Positions 33,878 through 46,800 of a DNA stretch of 64,000 bases are shown one piece after another. The first letter of the stretch is position 1; every line of letters starts with the position of its first letter. This DNA comes from Branchiostoma belcheri. Its lineage: Eukaryota; Chordata; Leptocardii; Amphioxiformes; Branchiostomatidae. A model generated the notes under the pieces. That model saw only the letters and a program-made list of their open reading frames with translations. It was not told the DNA's origin and did no database searches. A program made the position numbers and the translations under genes. The stretch is from NCBI RefSeq assembly GCF_001625305.1, contig NW_017804242.1, forward strand, positions 3,039,750 through 3,103,749, in the 5' to 3' direction.

Positions 33878-36869
33878 CTAACGCAGTACCATTCCATCTC
33901 TTGCTTTACGCGGCTCTGACATTGGGACAGAAATGTCCGTCTTCCTTCTCCAGACGGTGCAGTGTGCGATGCCCAACTGGTTTTCCCGCGCAGTCTCCCT
34001 GATGATGTACGGCATGTCCTTGTGTGTGACCAGGTCAAAGCTTCCCCTTAGGCTGTTCTGGAGGGTCTGGAAACCCATGACTGGAGTCCCGTCCTTGTCC
34101 TTGTAGCCACCAAGCCATGTGCTCTACAAGACATGCAAGAACATTTATGATTAATGTGACGTTTGGCACCATCTTCATTACAGTGTAATAGATATGTGTT
34201 TTACTACTGCAGGCAAAGCCTTCAACATTAAAATGATTAAATAGAATAAAGATGATTAAATAGAAATAGAAATAACGAATAAACTGTTCCTCCTCTATAT
34301 CCCCCAACATTTTCAAAATGTGCATGTCAACCCTTCCAAAGTAGTCTCAAAGCAGATTCTGAGTGCCAATCACTAAGACCGTGATAAGTCATCTTTCCTT
34401 TACCACTACAAACTGCAAAACGTTATCTAGCACAATTTGGTACATGTATGTCCTTCAACGGTCCTGACAGTTTTGACCTTTTTGACATCCCTCAATGCCA
34501 ACAGTAGGCCAGTCAGTAGCTAAATGCTTGCTGCACAAACAAGGTCAAGGTGAATCAAGAGCCTTACCTTGGGAGTGAACTCGGTCAACCATGTGTATGG
34601 AGAAGTGATAACCAGCACACCCCCTGGTGCCACAAGGCTCTTCAGTCGATTCAGGAAGTCAAATGGTGTAGGGAGTCTGCAGATGAGGTTTGCTGCCAGA
34701 ACACAGCCGAACTGTCCCAGGTCCAGGGGCAGGTTACAGGCGTCTCCCTGCTGAAATCTGGTCCTGGACCGGTCCTGCAGAGATAGACAAAACATCATCC
34801 TACCTTAGGGATGGAGCAGGAAGGATGGTGGGGAGTGGGGTGAAAAAGTTTGTGCTTATGTGCTCTTCCAGGTCAACAGATAGAGCTGGTCTTTGCTTTT
34901 GACAATCTACATGTTTCCTCTCTTCCCTCTTGTGCAAAACGTGACTTCCCTGATATATCATTAGCGGCGTGCGCATTTCTACCCTGTGTCTTCTTTTCCC
35001 TAACACCTTGCCATCCACTCAAACTTTGCTGCCAACTCGTACTCAGCTCAGTGTACACTTCGAACAGTGCTCTGACAAGGCAACTCACAATAGCTGGATC
35101 TACCACAGCCTTGAGCTGGGTCGTGAGGTCCCCTTCGTCCTGCCGGTTATAGTCTATGGTCCCTGCTACCTTCAGTTGTTCGCAGGCGGCTACAAAGGAA
35201 TGGCTGAAGTCGATGCCCACCACCTCCCTGTACCGTCGGGCTAGCTCGAAGGACGACCTGCCGGTGGCACAGCCGATGTCAAGTGCCCTACTGGGGATGT
35301 CTGCCTGGAGGGGGGACATGGAAATCTTATATGAAGTTGTTATACAATAAATGTACAAATGTATAAATAAAGGTTGCCATCGATGGACGAGGTCCAATAG
35401 ACCCACAGTACTTCCCATTGAACCTTCTTACTGTACATGTACATGTTTGTAAGCATACATCAAACCTATGGCCAATGAAAACTTCCTTTGTACTGCATTA
35501 GTTAGCAGCCAATCAGCGACAGACAAAAGGTGTGAAATACATACCTGATTCGCGTGCCATCTACTAGTATTTTCATGAGCAACTTTGCAGATAAAGGCAT
35601 TCGCACAAAACTACTAGTACAACATGTATTAATAGTGCGTCTGGACAGCCGTGACCGTCTGTCACTCCCAACGAAGTTATAGTTTATGATTTGAATTGTT
35701 TGTTTTCCCCGATATCACCGTGCGGTTTGTTCTGACAGTGACAGCCGAGAACTTTTGCCCCATCAGTGATCAGCTAGCAAAGGATAGCATACTTTTTAAG
35801 TCCCTCAAGGTATGACTATTTTGAAATATTAACCGATATTTGTAGAAAATGTTGGCTGCCGTAGTATTACAAATATTTTCTTTTAATGAACTAATCTGCA
35901 CTTTTGCGTACGACACACTATTACTATAACATATTTTGGAACTTAAAAAATTTGCAACACGAAAAATGTAGTGCTACCAAGAAGAAATTTTGCGATCCCA
36001 TTCGGACCTAGCGGCAATGTTAGGATATTGATTACCATGCAAACATGCATTCAAATCTCACCGGACATGTCAACAAAGGACCTCAGAAAAAGACATAGGC
36101 CAAGGACGCAGTTTTGTCCCTCTATGAAGGTGAGGATGCTCCGCTCAGGCGCGGCGAAAACAATGATCAAAATCCGATTCCAAGTACACTTAAAGTACGA
36201 TAGTCCAAAAATCTTCCAGATACCTAAGCGCCAGTTCTAGCGTTAGCCCGTCGACGTCTCGCAGTGAGTCAAAGTTTAATCATTCACAGAAGACAAAAGA
36301 ACTGCAAAACTCGAAATTGACGAAAAGAGGCAAACAAAAGAAATACATTGAACAAAATTAGCCATCTTACGCTATCGCCAAAAAGCAGTTAATCAAGCAA
36401 CTGAATATGATTTTTTTAGAAATCAAGCAACTGGATATAATTTTTCCAATTCATATTTCACATTTCATATCCAGTTGCTTGAGTAACTGCTTTTTGGCGT
36501 ATCGTATTACCTGGATGTCTAACCTTCATCGACATATCTTACGCTATCGTATCGTATCAGACATGCCATGCCACTTACCCCATCAAGTGCATGTGCTAAA
36601 CATTCCTCTGCACAACGTTTAGGGAAATTCTCTAGGGCATTTTTCGGGCCAAAGTCGAGCTGTAGAACCTCCTCGGGACTTCCGAAATGAAACAGAAGAT
36701 ACTCGTTCAGATACTTGGCGGTCTCGTAGACGTTTTCCTTGTGCGCTTCTCTCTGATGGTGGCTTTTGAGGGTCACAAGTTTGTAGGTCGAGTAGGCGGC
36801 TATTCCTGACACCACCACAAAACCTCCCATGATGAGGTGACTTTGGTGAACTTGTGACATGCAAGACAT
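33878..36869 (-). CDS. SAM-dependent methyltransferase, OvoA C-terminal-like, copy B
   Basis: Paralogue of the 29860-32464 gene. Exons on the minus strand: 36869-36579, 35304-35089, 34774-34568, 34123-33878, all phase 0, giving 319 residues. Start chosen at 36869 because its [12 protein letters not shown] aligns with [17 protein letters not shown] of copy A; an in-frame ATG at 36893 would add eight residues. Membrane segment, YLLFHFG block and motif I ([10 protein letters not shown]) are all kept. Exon 2 differs from copy A by one residue in 72 and exon 3 by three in 69, but exon 4 differs at ten or more of about 62 positions. The C-terminus runs about 18 residues further than in copy A (to DGMVLR) because copy A gained a stop. 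All exons are open with intact splice sites, so both copies look functional. Confidence 0.85.
36376..36499. mobile_element. Fold-back MITE in intron 1 of methyltransferase copy B
   Basis: Inverted arms start CGCCAAAAAGCAGTTA and continue through CAAGCAACTG(A/G)ATAT, about 33 bp with few mismatches. An inner partial repeat of the CAAGCAACTGGATAT block lies at about 36424-36438. Flanks both read TAT, a possible 3-bp target duplication. The 14-mer ATCTTACGCTATCG also occurs on both sides (36364-36377 and 36537-36550). Confidence 0.55.
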
Positions 36870-37220
36870 ATTTACTCTCCAACCTAATTCCAAAATGACC
36901 TGCAGAAAGCTAGAGACTAATTAATACGCGATTGTATTGCCACATTTGTCTACGCGGACGTCCTGTTTATGTTTATTCAAACGGCCGTATAGGTAAATAG
37001 TGAGTTTGACCACTATTTACTAGCCTGGGTACCATTCGGATTTTCTCTTCGCGAGGAGTATCATCATCTCGCAAGGACATGATCATACTAAGCACGGCAT
37101 AATATGACATCAATCGGATTGACTTGATTTGGTGTTTGTGTAACGGAGCGTGTCAGTTAGACCATGGTTAGCATCTACATCTACATGGTTAGACCTAACC
37201 ATGGTCAGCATCTACATCTA

Positions 37221-37252
37221 CATGGACATTATACAAAGATATAATGTCCTTG
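37221..37252. repeat. Short dispersed palindrome (CAAGGACATTATA family)
   Basis: Reads CATGGACATTATA, six bases, TATAATGTCCTTG; 12 of 13 arm positions pair. It sits between methyltransferase copy B and GALNT2, at a position different from the copy at 32772-32803 in unit A. Confidence 0.75.
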
Positions 37253-37661
37253 GTTAGATCTAACTCTGACTCCTACTCAGACTCCTACTGCCACGTGCTA
37301 GGTCACGTGAGTCAAAGGTGAGAGGTTAGAGGTAAGTGCGCAGGCTGGCCTTTCAGTTGTAGCATCCCAGTTAGTCGAAGCTCAAAAATGTCCCGAATCA
37401 GACAAAGGGGGCTATTTGGAGATTGTAGCTCTCACAAATTGTCAAAATATCAAAAATCTAGAAAGATTTTTCTTTTGATTACGTTGCGCACTTGAAAGTA
37501 ATTCTTTCATGCACAGTCTTTCATGCACACATAGACGTAGTGCTACTATTACTAAGGAGGGGTACCGACTTTGCTGCGACACCGGTGAAAGTTACCCTAT
37601 CAGCTGACTGGGGAGCTGCAGAGTGAGATCACCGACGCCGCGGCGCGCCTAGTCCGTACAC

Positions 37662-37832
37662 AGTCAGTACACACTCCTGCGGAGCTTCCAACCGTCCAGC
37701 CAGGCGTGTCGGCTCGACTTGCTGCGGGATTCACCTGAGAGGATCGGGAGCCGCACGTGAGGCGGCAGGCAGGCGGACCGTGCCCGGGCCGGATGGTGAG
37801 AGGCAGCGGGGCGGTGCAGGGAGACAGGAGCG
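37662..37832 (+). promoter_or_regulatory. GALNT2 5' leader and proximal GC-rich promoter
   Basis: GC-rich sequence without an obvious TATA box, running from the end of duplication unit B to the ATG. GALNT2 and methyltransferase copy B are divergent with 963 bp between start codons, so shared promoter activity is plausible (inference). Confidence 0.45.
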
Positions 37833-40800
37833 ATGCGGCGGCGGTTGACGCGCAGCCGGGTCCTGCTGGCGTTGTTTGTGGCAGCTTGGGTCCTGGGCAT
37901 CGTGTACTATAGCGCCCTGATCAGCTCCGACAGCGGTAGCACCGACGGTGGGGTGGTCAACTACTTCTTGGTACGTAACAGTTTAATACTGTTTTATAAT
38001 CATCATAACTTTTCTTCGATCTGTTTAATAGAACCGAAACAAAACATGTAAACCGCCTGGTCATCAAAACAAATTTGTTTTGCTCTTCTTCCCGGATCTA
38101 TCAAAAACAGTACTACTTATCGTTCAGATCCGTGAGATCATGCCGACCACCCGCCAGTGCCTGCACCGTTATTTCCAGTCTAGGCAGCGTAATCAAATAC
38201 ACTGATTACTCCAAATACTAGTCTTGTGACTCCTGTCGACAACTCCAGCCTATAAAGTGATGTCTTCAGTTTATTTTCAGTTGACTGTATTTATACTAAT
38301 ACCTACACACCAAGATTTTGTAGGTACATAACTTAACGTGTGTGATCCTGATCCGTTTTTGATCCAGCCTTGCTTTGCTGAAGCCCTAAATGCAGAAGGT
38401 TTCAATTTAGATTTGTCTATCTAACGATATGAAAATAAGACAGGGAATTTGTAGATTCAAAGTCCTCATGATTCCAACAAAAAGTCTGGCACCTGATTTT
38501 GGTCCTTGGTCTCGATGTGGAATATGCAGGGAATTCCAAAGTATATGATCATAGTTTTATACCAATTATTTTAGGTTACCATGCATGTTATTCATATTCA
38601 TGCCCCGAGATGTAGGTCTCAGTGCAAGGAAAGCTGTCATATGAATGATAAGATTGATGCTGTCTGCTATAGTAGTGGTAGTCTGTTGGGGAAGGTTGCT
38701 GGCGTGCTTGAAGGAGTTTCTGAGGGTTTACGTCCAGTGCATCCTGCCCCAGGATCAACATTCAGACAGGATTTACTCTCCATGTGTTTTGCACAAGGAC
38801 ATATTTCCTGTGAAAAACATCTCCAACTAAAACCAGTCGCTAATGAGGACAGTGAACAATGCTACTATTTAAATTCTAATAATTGCAGTAGGATTTCTAA
38901 GGGCTTCCTTCCGCCCTTAAAAATCTACAAAAAGAATATAATCTCTTTGTATTCTCCTCAAGTAGAAGTTTCCTGTATTTTCGCTCTTCAGTTTAGAAAA
39001 GCTTGAAGGCTTTCCTTAGTAACAGCAAGTACTAGCGGCAAAACATTCCGCCCAACAATGAGATAACTTTGCAGCCAAGGTAGAAACAAACCTGATAAGA
39101 AATTCACGTAGCAACTTGAATGTACAGTTTCCAGGTACAGTTCTGAATACACATGATGCAATGAGGGCGTGTTTGTTTTTTTCGCTGAAGTTGGAAAAAT
39201 CATTACCATTCTTGCATCTTGTCAGCCTTCAAAGTGTTGACTTGGCGGTTGGTAGGAAAGAAAAATGAATACATGAACTACTTGTATAATAATATCCTTG
39301 AATGAAGTAAAGGCTAGCTTATGATTTTCTCATTTCATGTCTCTTAGCCAATCGCAGCTGAGGGATAAAATCTCCAATCCTGGGCAGTCATCCAACTTAA
39401 ATCACATCAGGAAACCAGTAGTTTCCTCTCTACAGCAGTGCTTTGCTCTCATACATTTCTATGATCTGCAGATGCATTTTTCATATGCACTATACACTAT
39501 ACATATTATTGGCATTTAGCCTTCATTGCTGTGCCAATAATCATCATCATAACAGTTTTCATAAGTAATTTATGTAGTCTTTTGTCTAAGGTAACATTGT
39601 CCTACTCCTAGTGCTTTATATCTTCAGCTACAGACTATATTTGTGCTTTATTGCAAGGACATTACGATATATTTCCTTGCTTGTTGTGACATATGCTTCA
39701 GGGGTTTTGTGTTCTTGTGTTCCTGTTCCTGTACTACACTGTACCGCTCCAAGTATGGCTAGACTGTCTTGAATGACATCTTGTATCCATTACCAATGAC
39801 CCTGCACTTTGACTGGGTCAGGTGCAGTACATTGAATGCAGGTACTGTGACAGCATGGCTTTGCTTTCTAATTGTAGATCAGAAACATATTTTCTCCTGT
39901 TGACTTCCCTGCTTGATATGGCTATTCACATAATAATACCCCACTGGGCCCTGTCTGAGTCACCCATTTGATTGCTTTTATCACTGACCAATGTAATGAT
40001 TCTTGAAACAATCCAGAAAATATTGCCAATTCCAAAGCAATGAGTCACTTGTGGATAGTGTTGTACCATGGAGGTAAAAAAATCACATGGTTGTAACTAT
40101 ACTGGTACTGCGGTAGCTGGAAGTCAATAGTCAGATTACTTATTTACAGCTACAGTTTTTCTAAATTGTTAGAGGTTTTAAAAAAAAATCAGTATCAACC
40201 CAAGGTGACGATAGATGCAAACATTGATTATGTAAAGACCGTGTACATGTATGTAACTATTGTAAGCACCTCTGTGTGGTCCCCTGGTGATATCAGTGTC
40301 CTATCCTGGTCTCCAAGGGCCAGTCTGATCACTGGCAACATGGAAACCAGGTGTTCATGTCATCCACTTTTGTCTGAGTACCTTTCATATGTGTCCTCCT
40401 GGGGATAGGTCTGAGCTTGCACAATAGACCAGAGTTGTATAAAACATCATAAAATCCTCAGACGTAACATAATTCGGAAAATTAGGTCAGCGTGTTGTTT
40501 GGTGTTCTCAAATCAGTTCCATACTTTTCAGGAGAGAAAAGGAGACCTGCCTGAGTGAACATCACCCTGAAGGCTCATGTGTGTAATTAATAACATTACT
40601 ATCCAAATGTTTCAGGGAAAGGGAAATAAAGAGACATGATTGATTAGCATGTAATGTGATACATGCAGAAAATTTTGCCTTATTAAAGATAGAATTGGAA
40701 TTTTCACCGAATAACCAACCCTTCATCACGCAGACAGATGGGGGTCTTCCCTATTTGAATTTGAATTTCACGAGACAGTGGGATATTAAAGAAAATAACC

Positions 40801-43800
40801 ATCTGTGTGTATAGATTTATGTTTTGAATTATACATGGCAATTTTTATTGCATCCTGGCTGACTTTTTATGACTGCCTCAGTTCGTTAGATGACTGTGAT
40901 GTACTAATAGTTCCATCACGTGGCAGTTGTTCCGTCCGTGTTGGTATGATGACTGATTCCGCTTTCTCTGGTATTTGCACTCCAAGGCTGTGGTTTCTAC
41001 CAGTTTGTTGTCAAAACATCTGTCTGTACCAAGGACTCTCCCTTTTTCCACACTCCTGTAAGCACTGTTATTCACAGATACAGTATACAGACATTCAGAA
41101 TGACTGACTGAGAATATGATTTTTGCGATTAGATTCTTTTGGTGTGGGGATTTAGGCCAGATAATGTTAATCCCCAAGCTTATTTCTTTCTTACACTTGC
41201 TACAGGAAAGTAGAGAAATAATTCAGTGTAAGGAAAAAATCCTCAAAAACACACGTACATATATAAGACTCATTTGCTTGGAGTTGGTGTTTGGTCAGTG
41301 CATGTTCTGTACTGATTTTAATTGATAGCTCTCAGGACATGAAGTGTATGCAAACAGTTTGATTGGCAGACTGTTTATACGTCCTGCCCCAGGACACGGG
41401 TGTTTACTGACCTTGCTGGAGAGAAACACCTCCTTCAGATGCATGGTTGTTCCAAGTCAGTGTAGCTCATTAGGTTTGTTTGGAGCTGGCCAATATTTGT
41501 GTAAGTTGTCAAGGAAATGACTAACTTTTTTGGGTGGTCTTTGGTACACTGGATAGAATTACATCCAGGAAACTAAAACTGGCTACCACCAACACAGTAG
41601 CTTTCATCAAGGACATTATACGTCCTTGCTCACATGTATATACTGACTGAGAACCACAAGAAAGCAAGAAAATACTAATAGCCCTGACTACTTAGAGATT
41701 AGGATTTCCTGTGGTATGTGTGCATTTTCATGTTATTTCTTCATACAGTATTGTGTATTAGTCATCTTCTTAATTTAACTACAACACTATATGATAAAAA
41801 GACCCCCTGGACGTCTTTAATAATATCTGTGTGATTAATACTTCATCTAATTACTTGGACTAGGTGTGTAACACAGCAACTTGTTTGGACTATTTAGGTG
41901 TGTTTGCCTGTGCAGTAAATAAATCAAAACAGTTACAAAAGCAAACCTATTTATTCCAATGTACCGCCTGCTGATCAGGTTGTAACTTGACTGACTTGCA
42001 ATTTTGCACCAAATGCCATAAAAGTGAACAGTTAAATTTAATATGGACTTGGTGATTTATCCTGGCTGTTAAACAACTTTACCCGAAATGAGAGAACAAG
42101 GCAATCAGTAAACTTTACAACATGGTGACTGTGGGTGAACTTGACTGCTTAGCAACTTAACCTGAGGAGATTGTTGGTACTTTGGAGCAGGAGTTCAATT
42201 TCCAACCTTGACCTTAAGGGTGGGACAATCTACTGACTGTTAAATCCTTCCCAAAGATTTCACTCTATAGGCCAGTGCCCTTTTCCATTCCCATATCCCT
42301 TGGGCCACACAGTTGTGCAAGGCTAGTCCACTGGTATCTGTATCTATCTGTATAGCTGGTATATCTGCCATACTCTTTCTTCTAAGTGCTGAGGGTCAAG
42401 TACAAAAGGCAGCTACATATATTTATCAATGTAAAGTCTTTATAGCAGGGTTACTGGTTATGGTTGACTGGGTGGCAACCTCATCCATTGAAGGGTGGGA
42501 GGGGGCCACTGTTCTACTCTTCAAACAAACTACAGGACCTTGTCCTTTCTTCCAGAACAACCAATAGCAACAGGACACACAGGCAGAACAATACACAGAC
42601 TTTCAAAGTCTTCCCTTTATCATTGAGCTAAGAGCCTTTACAACCAGATGCTGTAGATATGAAAAGAATAAAGACTGAGATGTGAACATGAAGTGGAAAA
42701 GGGCAGATTAAAGCGTAAAGCAAAGGTTTGGGTCTGGATAAAGTATGGTAATGTTATACTCTAATGTTACATCTGTTGTTGCTCTCTGAGTTGCATATTG
42801 GTCTTGAAACCTATCCAAAGAAGTTGTTTTCAAGTCAGCATTGACAGGAACTGCAACTTGACATGTTTACTAGTAGTACTCACTCCATTAAGATGCACTG
42901 ACCATGTTGAAGTGCTGCTTCAGTTGCAAACTGGAGTTCTGTTTAGTGTAATAAACTTCTAGTCATGTATGTCCACTTCCTAGTTATAGTTTCCTTAGTG
43001 GTTGTTTCCTGAGTTATTTGTCTGGAAACAAAAATGCTATTTAGAAAGCAGCAGCCAAAGTGATGTCACCAGGAAAAGAAAAGAAATACTAATACCAGTG
43101 TCACCTTTTTCTACCTGGCACAAATGTATATTGTTTGGAATGACTTATTTTCCATTACTGTTTACTTCCTGTAATTCTTTTTGTGGACTCTACTAAGTCT
43201 TGTTTATAATCATTTATTTTCTGTTGTTGTTTTAATTTAGACTGGTATATACATAGGAAATCCGCTGTTTCCCGTCATCATTTTACATGTACCTTATTGT
43301 AATAAAGCCAAAATATATTCTCAGTTGCAGATGTGAATGTTACTGTAGTCATTATACATGTACGTGCCTGGTTTGTTGTATCTGAGATTACAATCTAAAC
43401 TGTAGGTGTTGAAGTATCCATGAGAAGATTTACCTACTATGTGCAATGTTATTCGTTTGCTGCTTTTATTGTGATTTACTAAATGTCTAAACCTACTTGT
43501 CTTGCACTTGGTAACAGATTTGAATCTAATTGATATTGCTAAGTCTATAATTTATAGCATAGCCCTTATCATTGCTTTACAAGCCTAATATGTTACATAT
43601 TGATAGGGAATGTAGGTCCTTGCAAAGAAAAGAAATGTTCAAGTGTTATTTTGTTGTTGTTTGTAGTTTTTTTAAATAATTGTTTATATCAGGAAAAGTA
43701 TAAAGAGTGTAAAATGATTTCTCCTCAGGGCCGAGACACCAGTCAGGTGTATGGGCAGTCTCTCGGAGTCAACTTTGATGGACGAACGTACATAGAAGGA

Positions 43801-46800
43801 GGGCAGCATGATTCCAAGGACTCCTACAAGAGGCATGCCTTTAACCTGGCCGAGAGTGACAAAATCTCCAGTAACCGCCCTGTGCCAGACACCAGGAATT
43901 ACAGGTACGTGTGCTCGCTTAATTGATGTTGATTAACCTTAATGAAAGGGTCAAGGTTTTTTGCTGGGTAGACATGGCGACTCTGAGACTTTATTAAGAG
44001 ATCATAAAATAGGTCAATCTAATTATAAAGTTTTCACCTCAAAGCTGTTACTACTTAGTATTATGGAAGAGTGTGAAACCTGTGCATGAAAATATGGAAA
44101 GCATACCTGGGTAATGCTCGGGAGTGTGTGCTTTGGCTGATGTGTTCTGCAACTCTCAAGTCATTTTGTCCTATTAAACTGATTAAATTTTAACAGTTAC
44201 AGCCCAGGGAAATTTTAGTAGCAATATTGCTTGCAAGCCAGGGGAACATCAGACTTGGAAGAGTTAAGAGTGGTGGTGTAACGAACTTCAACCTTATACA
44301 ATGTATTATAATTTTATGATTATTGTAAAGAAGTTTCTCTCAGACTGATCAGTCTCATTCCATGGAATCTTTGATGGTGTAAAGTAGAATAGAGTAGAGC
44401 AGAGTAGAGTACGTGTCTTTGGTCAGGTAGGATGCCACCACATCTAGCAGCCATAGACATTAGAATGTCTATCAGTGCAAGTCTTGTTCTCATGGATGTT
44501 ACAGATGACCAGTTTGTGCTTTCCAAGTTCAAGATTTTTCCAAATGACCTTTACACAGACACAGTTAAGCTGCTTATTGGACCGTGAAGATGAGGCCATT
44601 CAGGAGATTTGACATTGTACAAGTGTGAAGGTCATCACCGTAATGGGGATAGTCAGGAAGAGGTTGGGTAGAAAGGAAGGTGAAAGACAGAAAATAGCCA
44701 GCTGTTGCCACTTTTGTGCTCAACTTTCCAATTCAAGTGCTTGTTTCCTACTACTTGCATTGAAGGACAAAACCCTGTAACTATAGGATATGGCAAAGTG
44801 GTCACTTACTAAATCCACATATACCCTACAAAGTCAAGATAGAGGTGGTTGTAATCAAATGTTTAAGTGCTGGAAGAAAGTGACTTTCTGTCAGACTAGA
44901 TGTAACTCTAATGGACCCTGGCAGAGCACTGAGATCTCAGTGACCTCAGGGGCAGTTTGGTTTGTGTTACTGTGGGTGTTTTAATTTCCATCCCTGATTT
45001 TTTTGGCCAAAGTCCAATGTAAGATGGTAGAACATCCATGCTTACTTATATGTGTTTAATGGGAGCATTATGCAGTGACCAAGATCTTACTGCAAAGATA
45101 TGCTCTGTCTTACAATATAAGTTACATTGCTTTACTGCTGCTGAATTACGCCGCAAACTTAAAACAAAACAAATGCCTCCTTTCCCTTCCTACCACAAAA
45201 TTAAGTCCCCCGTGAATTTACGGTCCATTTGTGATAATTTGATGTTGTCTTTTGCCTAGTGGCCTCTGTCTTTTGAACAACAGGTAGCATTTTGATTATT
45301 CGTCAAGTAAGACAGGCCAGGAATTATCAAAGCCCTTTTGTACCATTTCTGGCAGCTATCTCAGATAAGAACAACTAAGGGGGCGAGAAGCCATGTCTTA
45401 CATGAATATGAATGACTTTTACTTCCAGTTTAAACATAGCCATATCCTGTTTATATTATCTACTTGTACACAACATTGTGGCACTACCTGGCACGGAACT
45501 GTAAATGCAAACACAATACCAGTGTCCTTAGATACAAGAATATTAATAAGATGGAAAGGATTTATCTTTGTTATGGCTACGACCATGAAGGTGATTTCTT
45601 AACTGATTTGAAGCAGGTGATGGAATGGATTTGCAGGGAAACCATACCAGAATGAAATCATGGCACAAGGATTTTAGATTTTGTTATCCATACGTATATT
45701 CAATAAGTATGTCCAATCTAACAGAGAGTAGAACTACTTAATGTTAAGAGCCTGATAGGAAAATATTCCACATGTTGAAGAGTTCATAAACATGTTTTGC
45801 AGGACTCTAACATTGTGCAAGGCAGGACAAGGACTACATCTTTGTCACGAAACTTAGAAACAGATTACATGGGGATTTAGAAATGGACACTTAATCCCCA
45901 TTTAATCTAAATACATTTGAAATATTCACTGTGATTTTATATTACCAGGTTTTGCAGTGTTCTTTCAATTTCAGAATCAAAACACCACAATTCACATCAC
46001 AAGCAATGCAGATGCACCCTGTGTGCCCACCATGAAAATTGTACTGCAAACACCACCTTTTCTCCCCTACCGTGAATTATCTGCATGATGGCTCTGTTGT
46101 TTTCTTATCATAAGTTGTTTATTGGCAGGGTATGGAGGAAGTCAAATGTCTATATCTGTCATCTTTCATTTTTGACACAGCACTAGATCTGACATTAGAT
46201 AGAGCTAGATGACTCACTTTCATCTATGAACTGACAAAGCCCATAGAAGATCCTAGAAGGATTACACGAAAGTCACGGAGTAGTGAAACTAAATGACCCT
46301 TTTCAACATCATACAACCCCCTATGTCTGCAGCATATTTATAAATTCATCCTGGTTGTAACATTTACAAAGAGTGATGTTTGCATCTGGAATAACTTCAA
46401 AGAAACCATCTCAAATTTCCTGTTTCATGTCTTCATCATGTGTAGACCATAGGCCAGATAAAGTATTGCCTCTGTTTCCATAATGATGATTCCAGGTCCC
46501 TTTCATTACATAACCCCCCCTGTGGAGCTTCTCTAATCAGTCTGGGAACGACCAGAGGCATATTACTGTGTACATTTGAAGAACCTATCGTCTGTATATC
46601 TTGGAGACAGGCCAAGAAGGTATAAGGCTTGTGTGTGGTAGGTGTGATAGACTGATATGTTTGTAAAGTTCTTTCTCCATGAGAACTGTTGGTGCAAATG
46701 TCTTGATTTATAATTTTTAAATCAAGTTTGCTTTTTAATAGATGATGCTAAGAGTCATCTTCACCTACTACTAAGGACTACCAAATTACCAAGAAGAGAT

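Larger units (their letters stand above)
33301..37661. repeat. Tandem duplication unit B
   Basis: The partner of 28989-32908. It is longer mainly because intron 1 is longer (35305-36578), which includes a fold-back element at 36376-36499. Its right end abuts the GALNT2 first exon, so this unit probably holds the original junction with GALNT2 and unit A is the derived copy (inference). Confidence 0.85.
37971..43728 (+). other. GALNT2 intron 1
   Basis: 5.8 kb with no coding exon that I can recognise. It has a donor GTACGT at the left and an acceptor CTCCTCAG at the right. It contains two decayed members of the CAAGGACATTATA palindrome family and a copy of an unclassified interspersed repeat at 42242-42315. 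ORFs here have no family resemblance. Confidence 0.6.
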
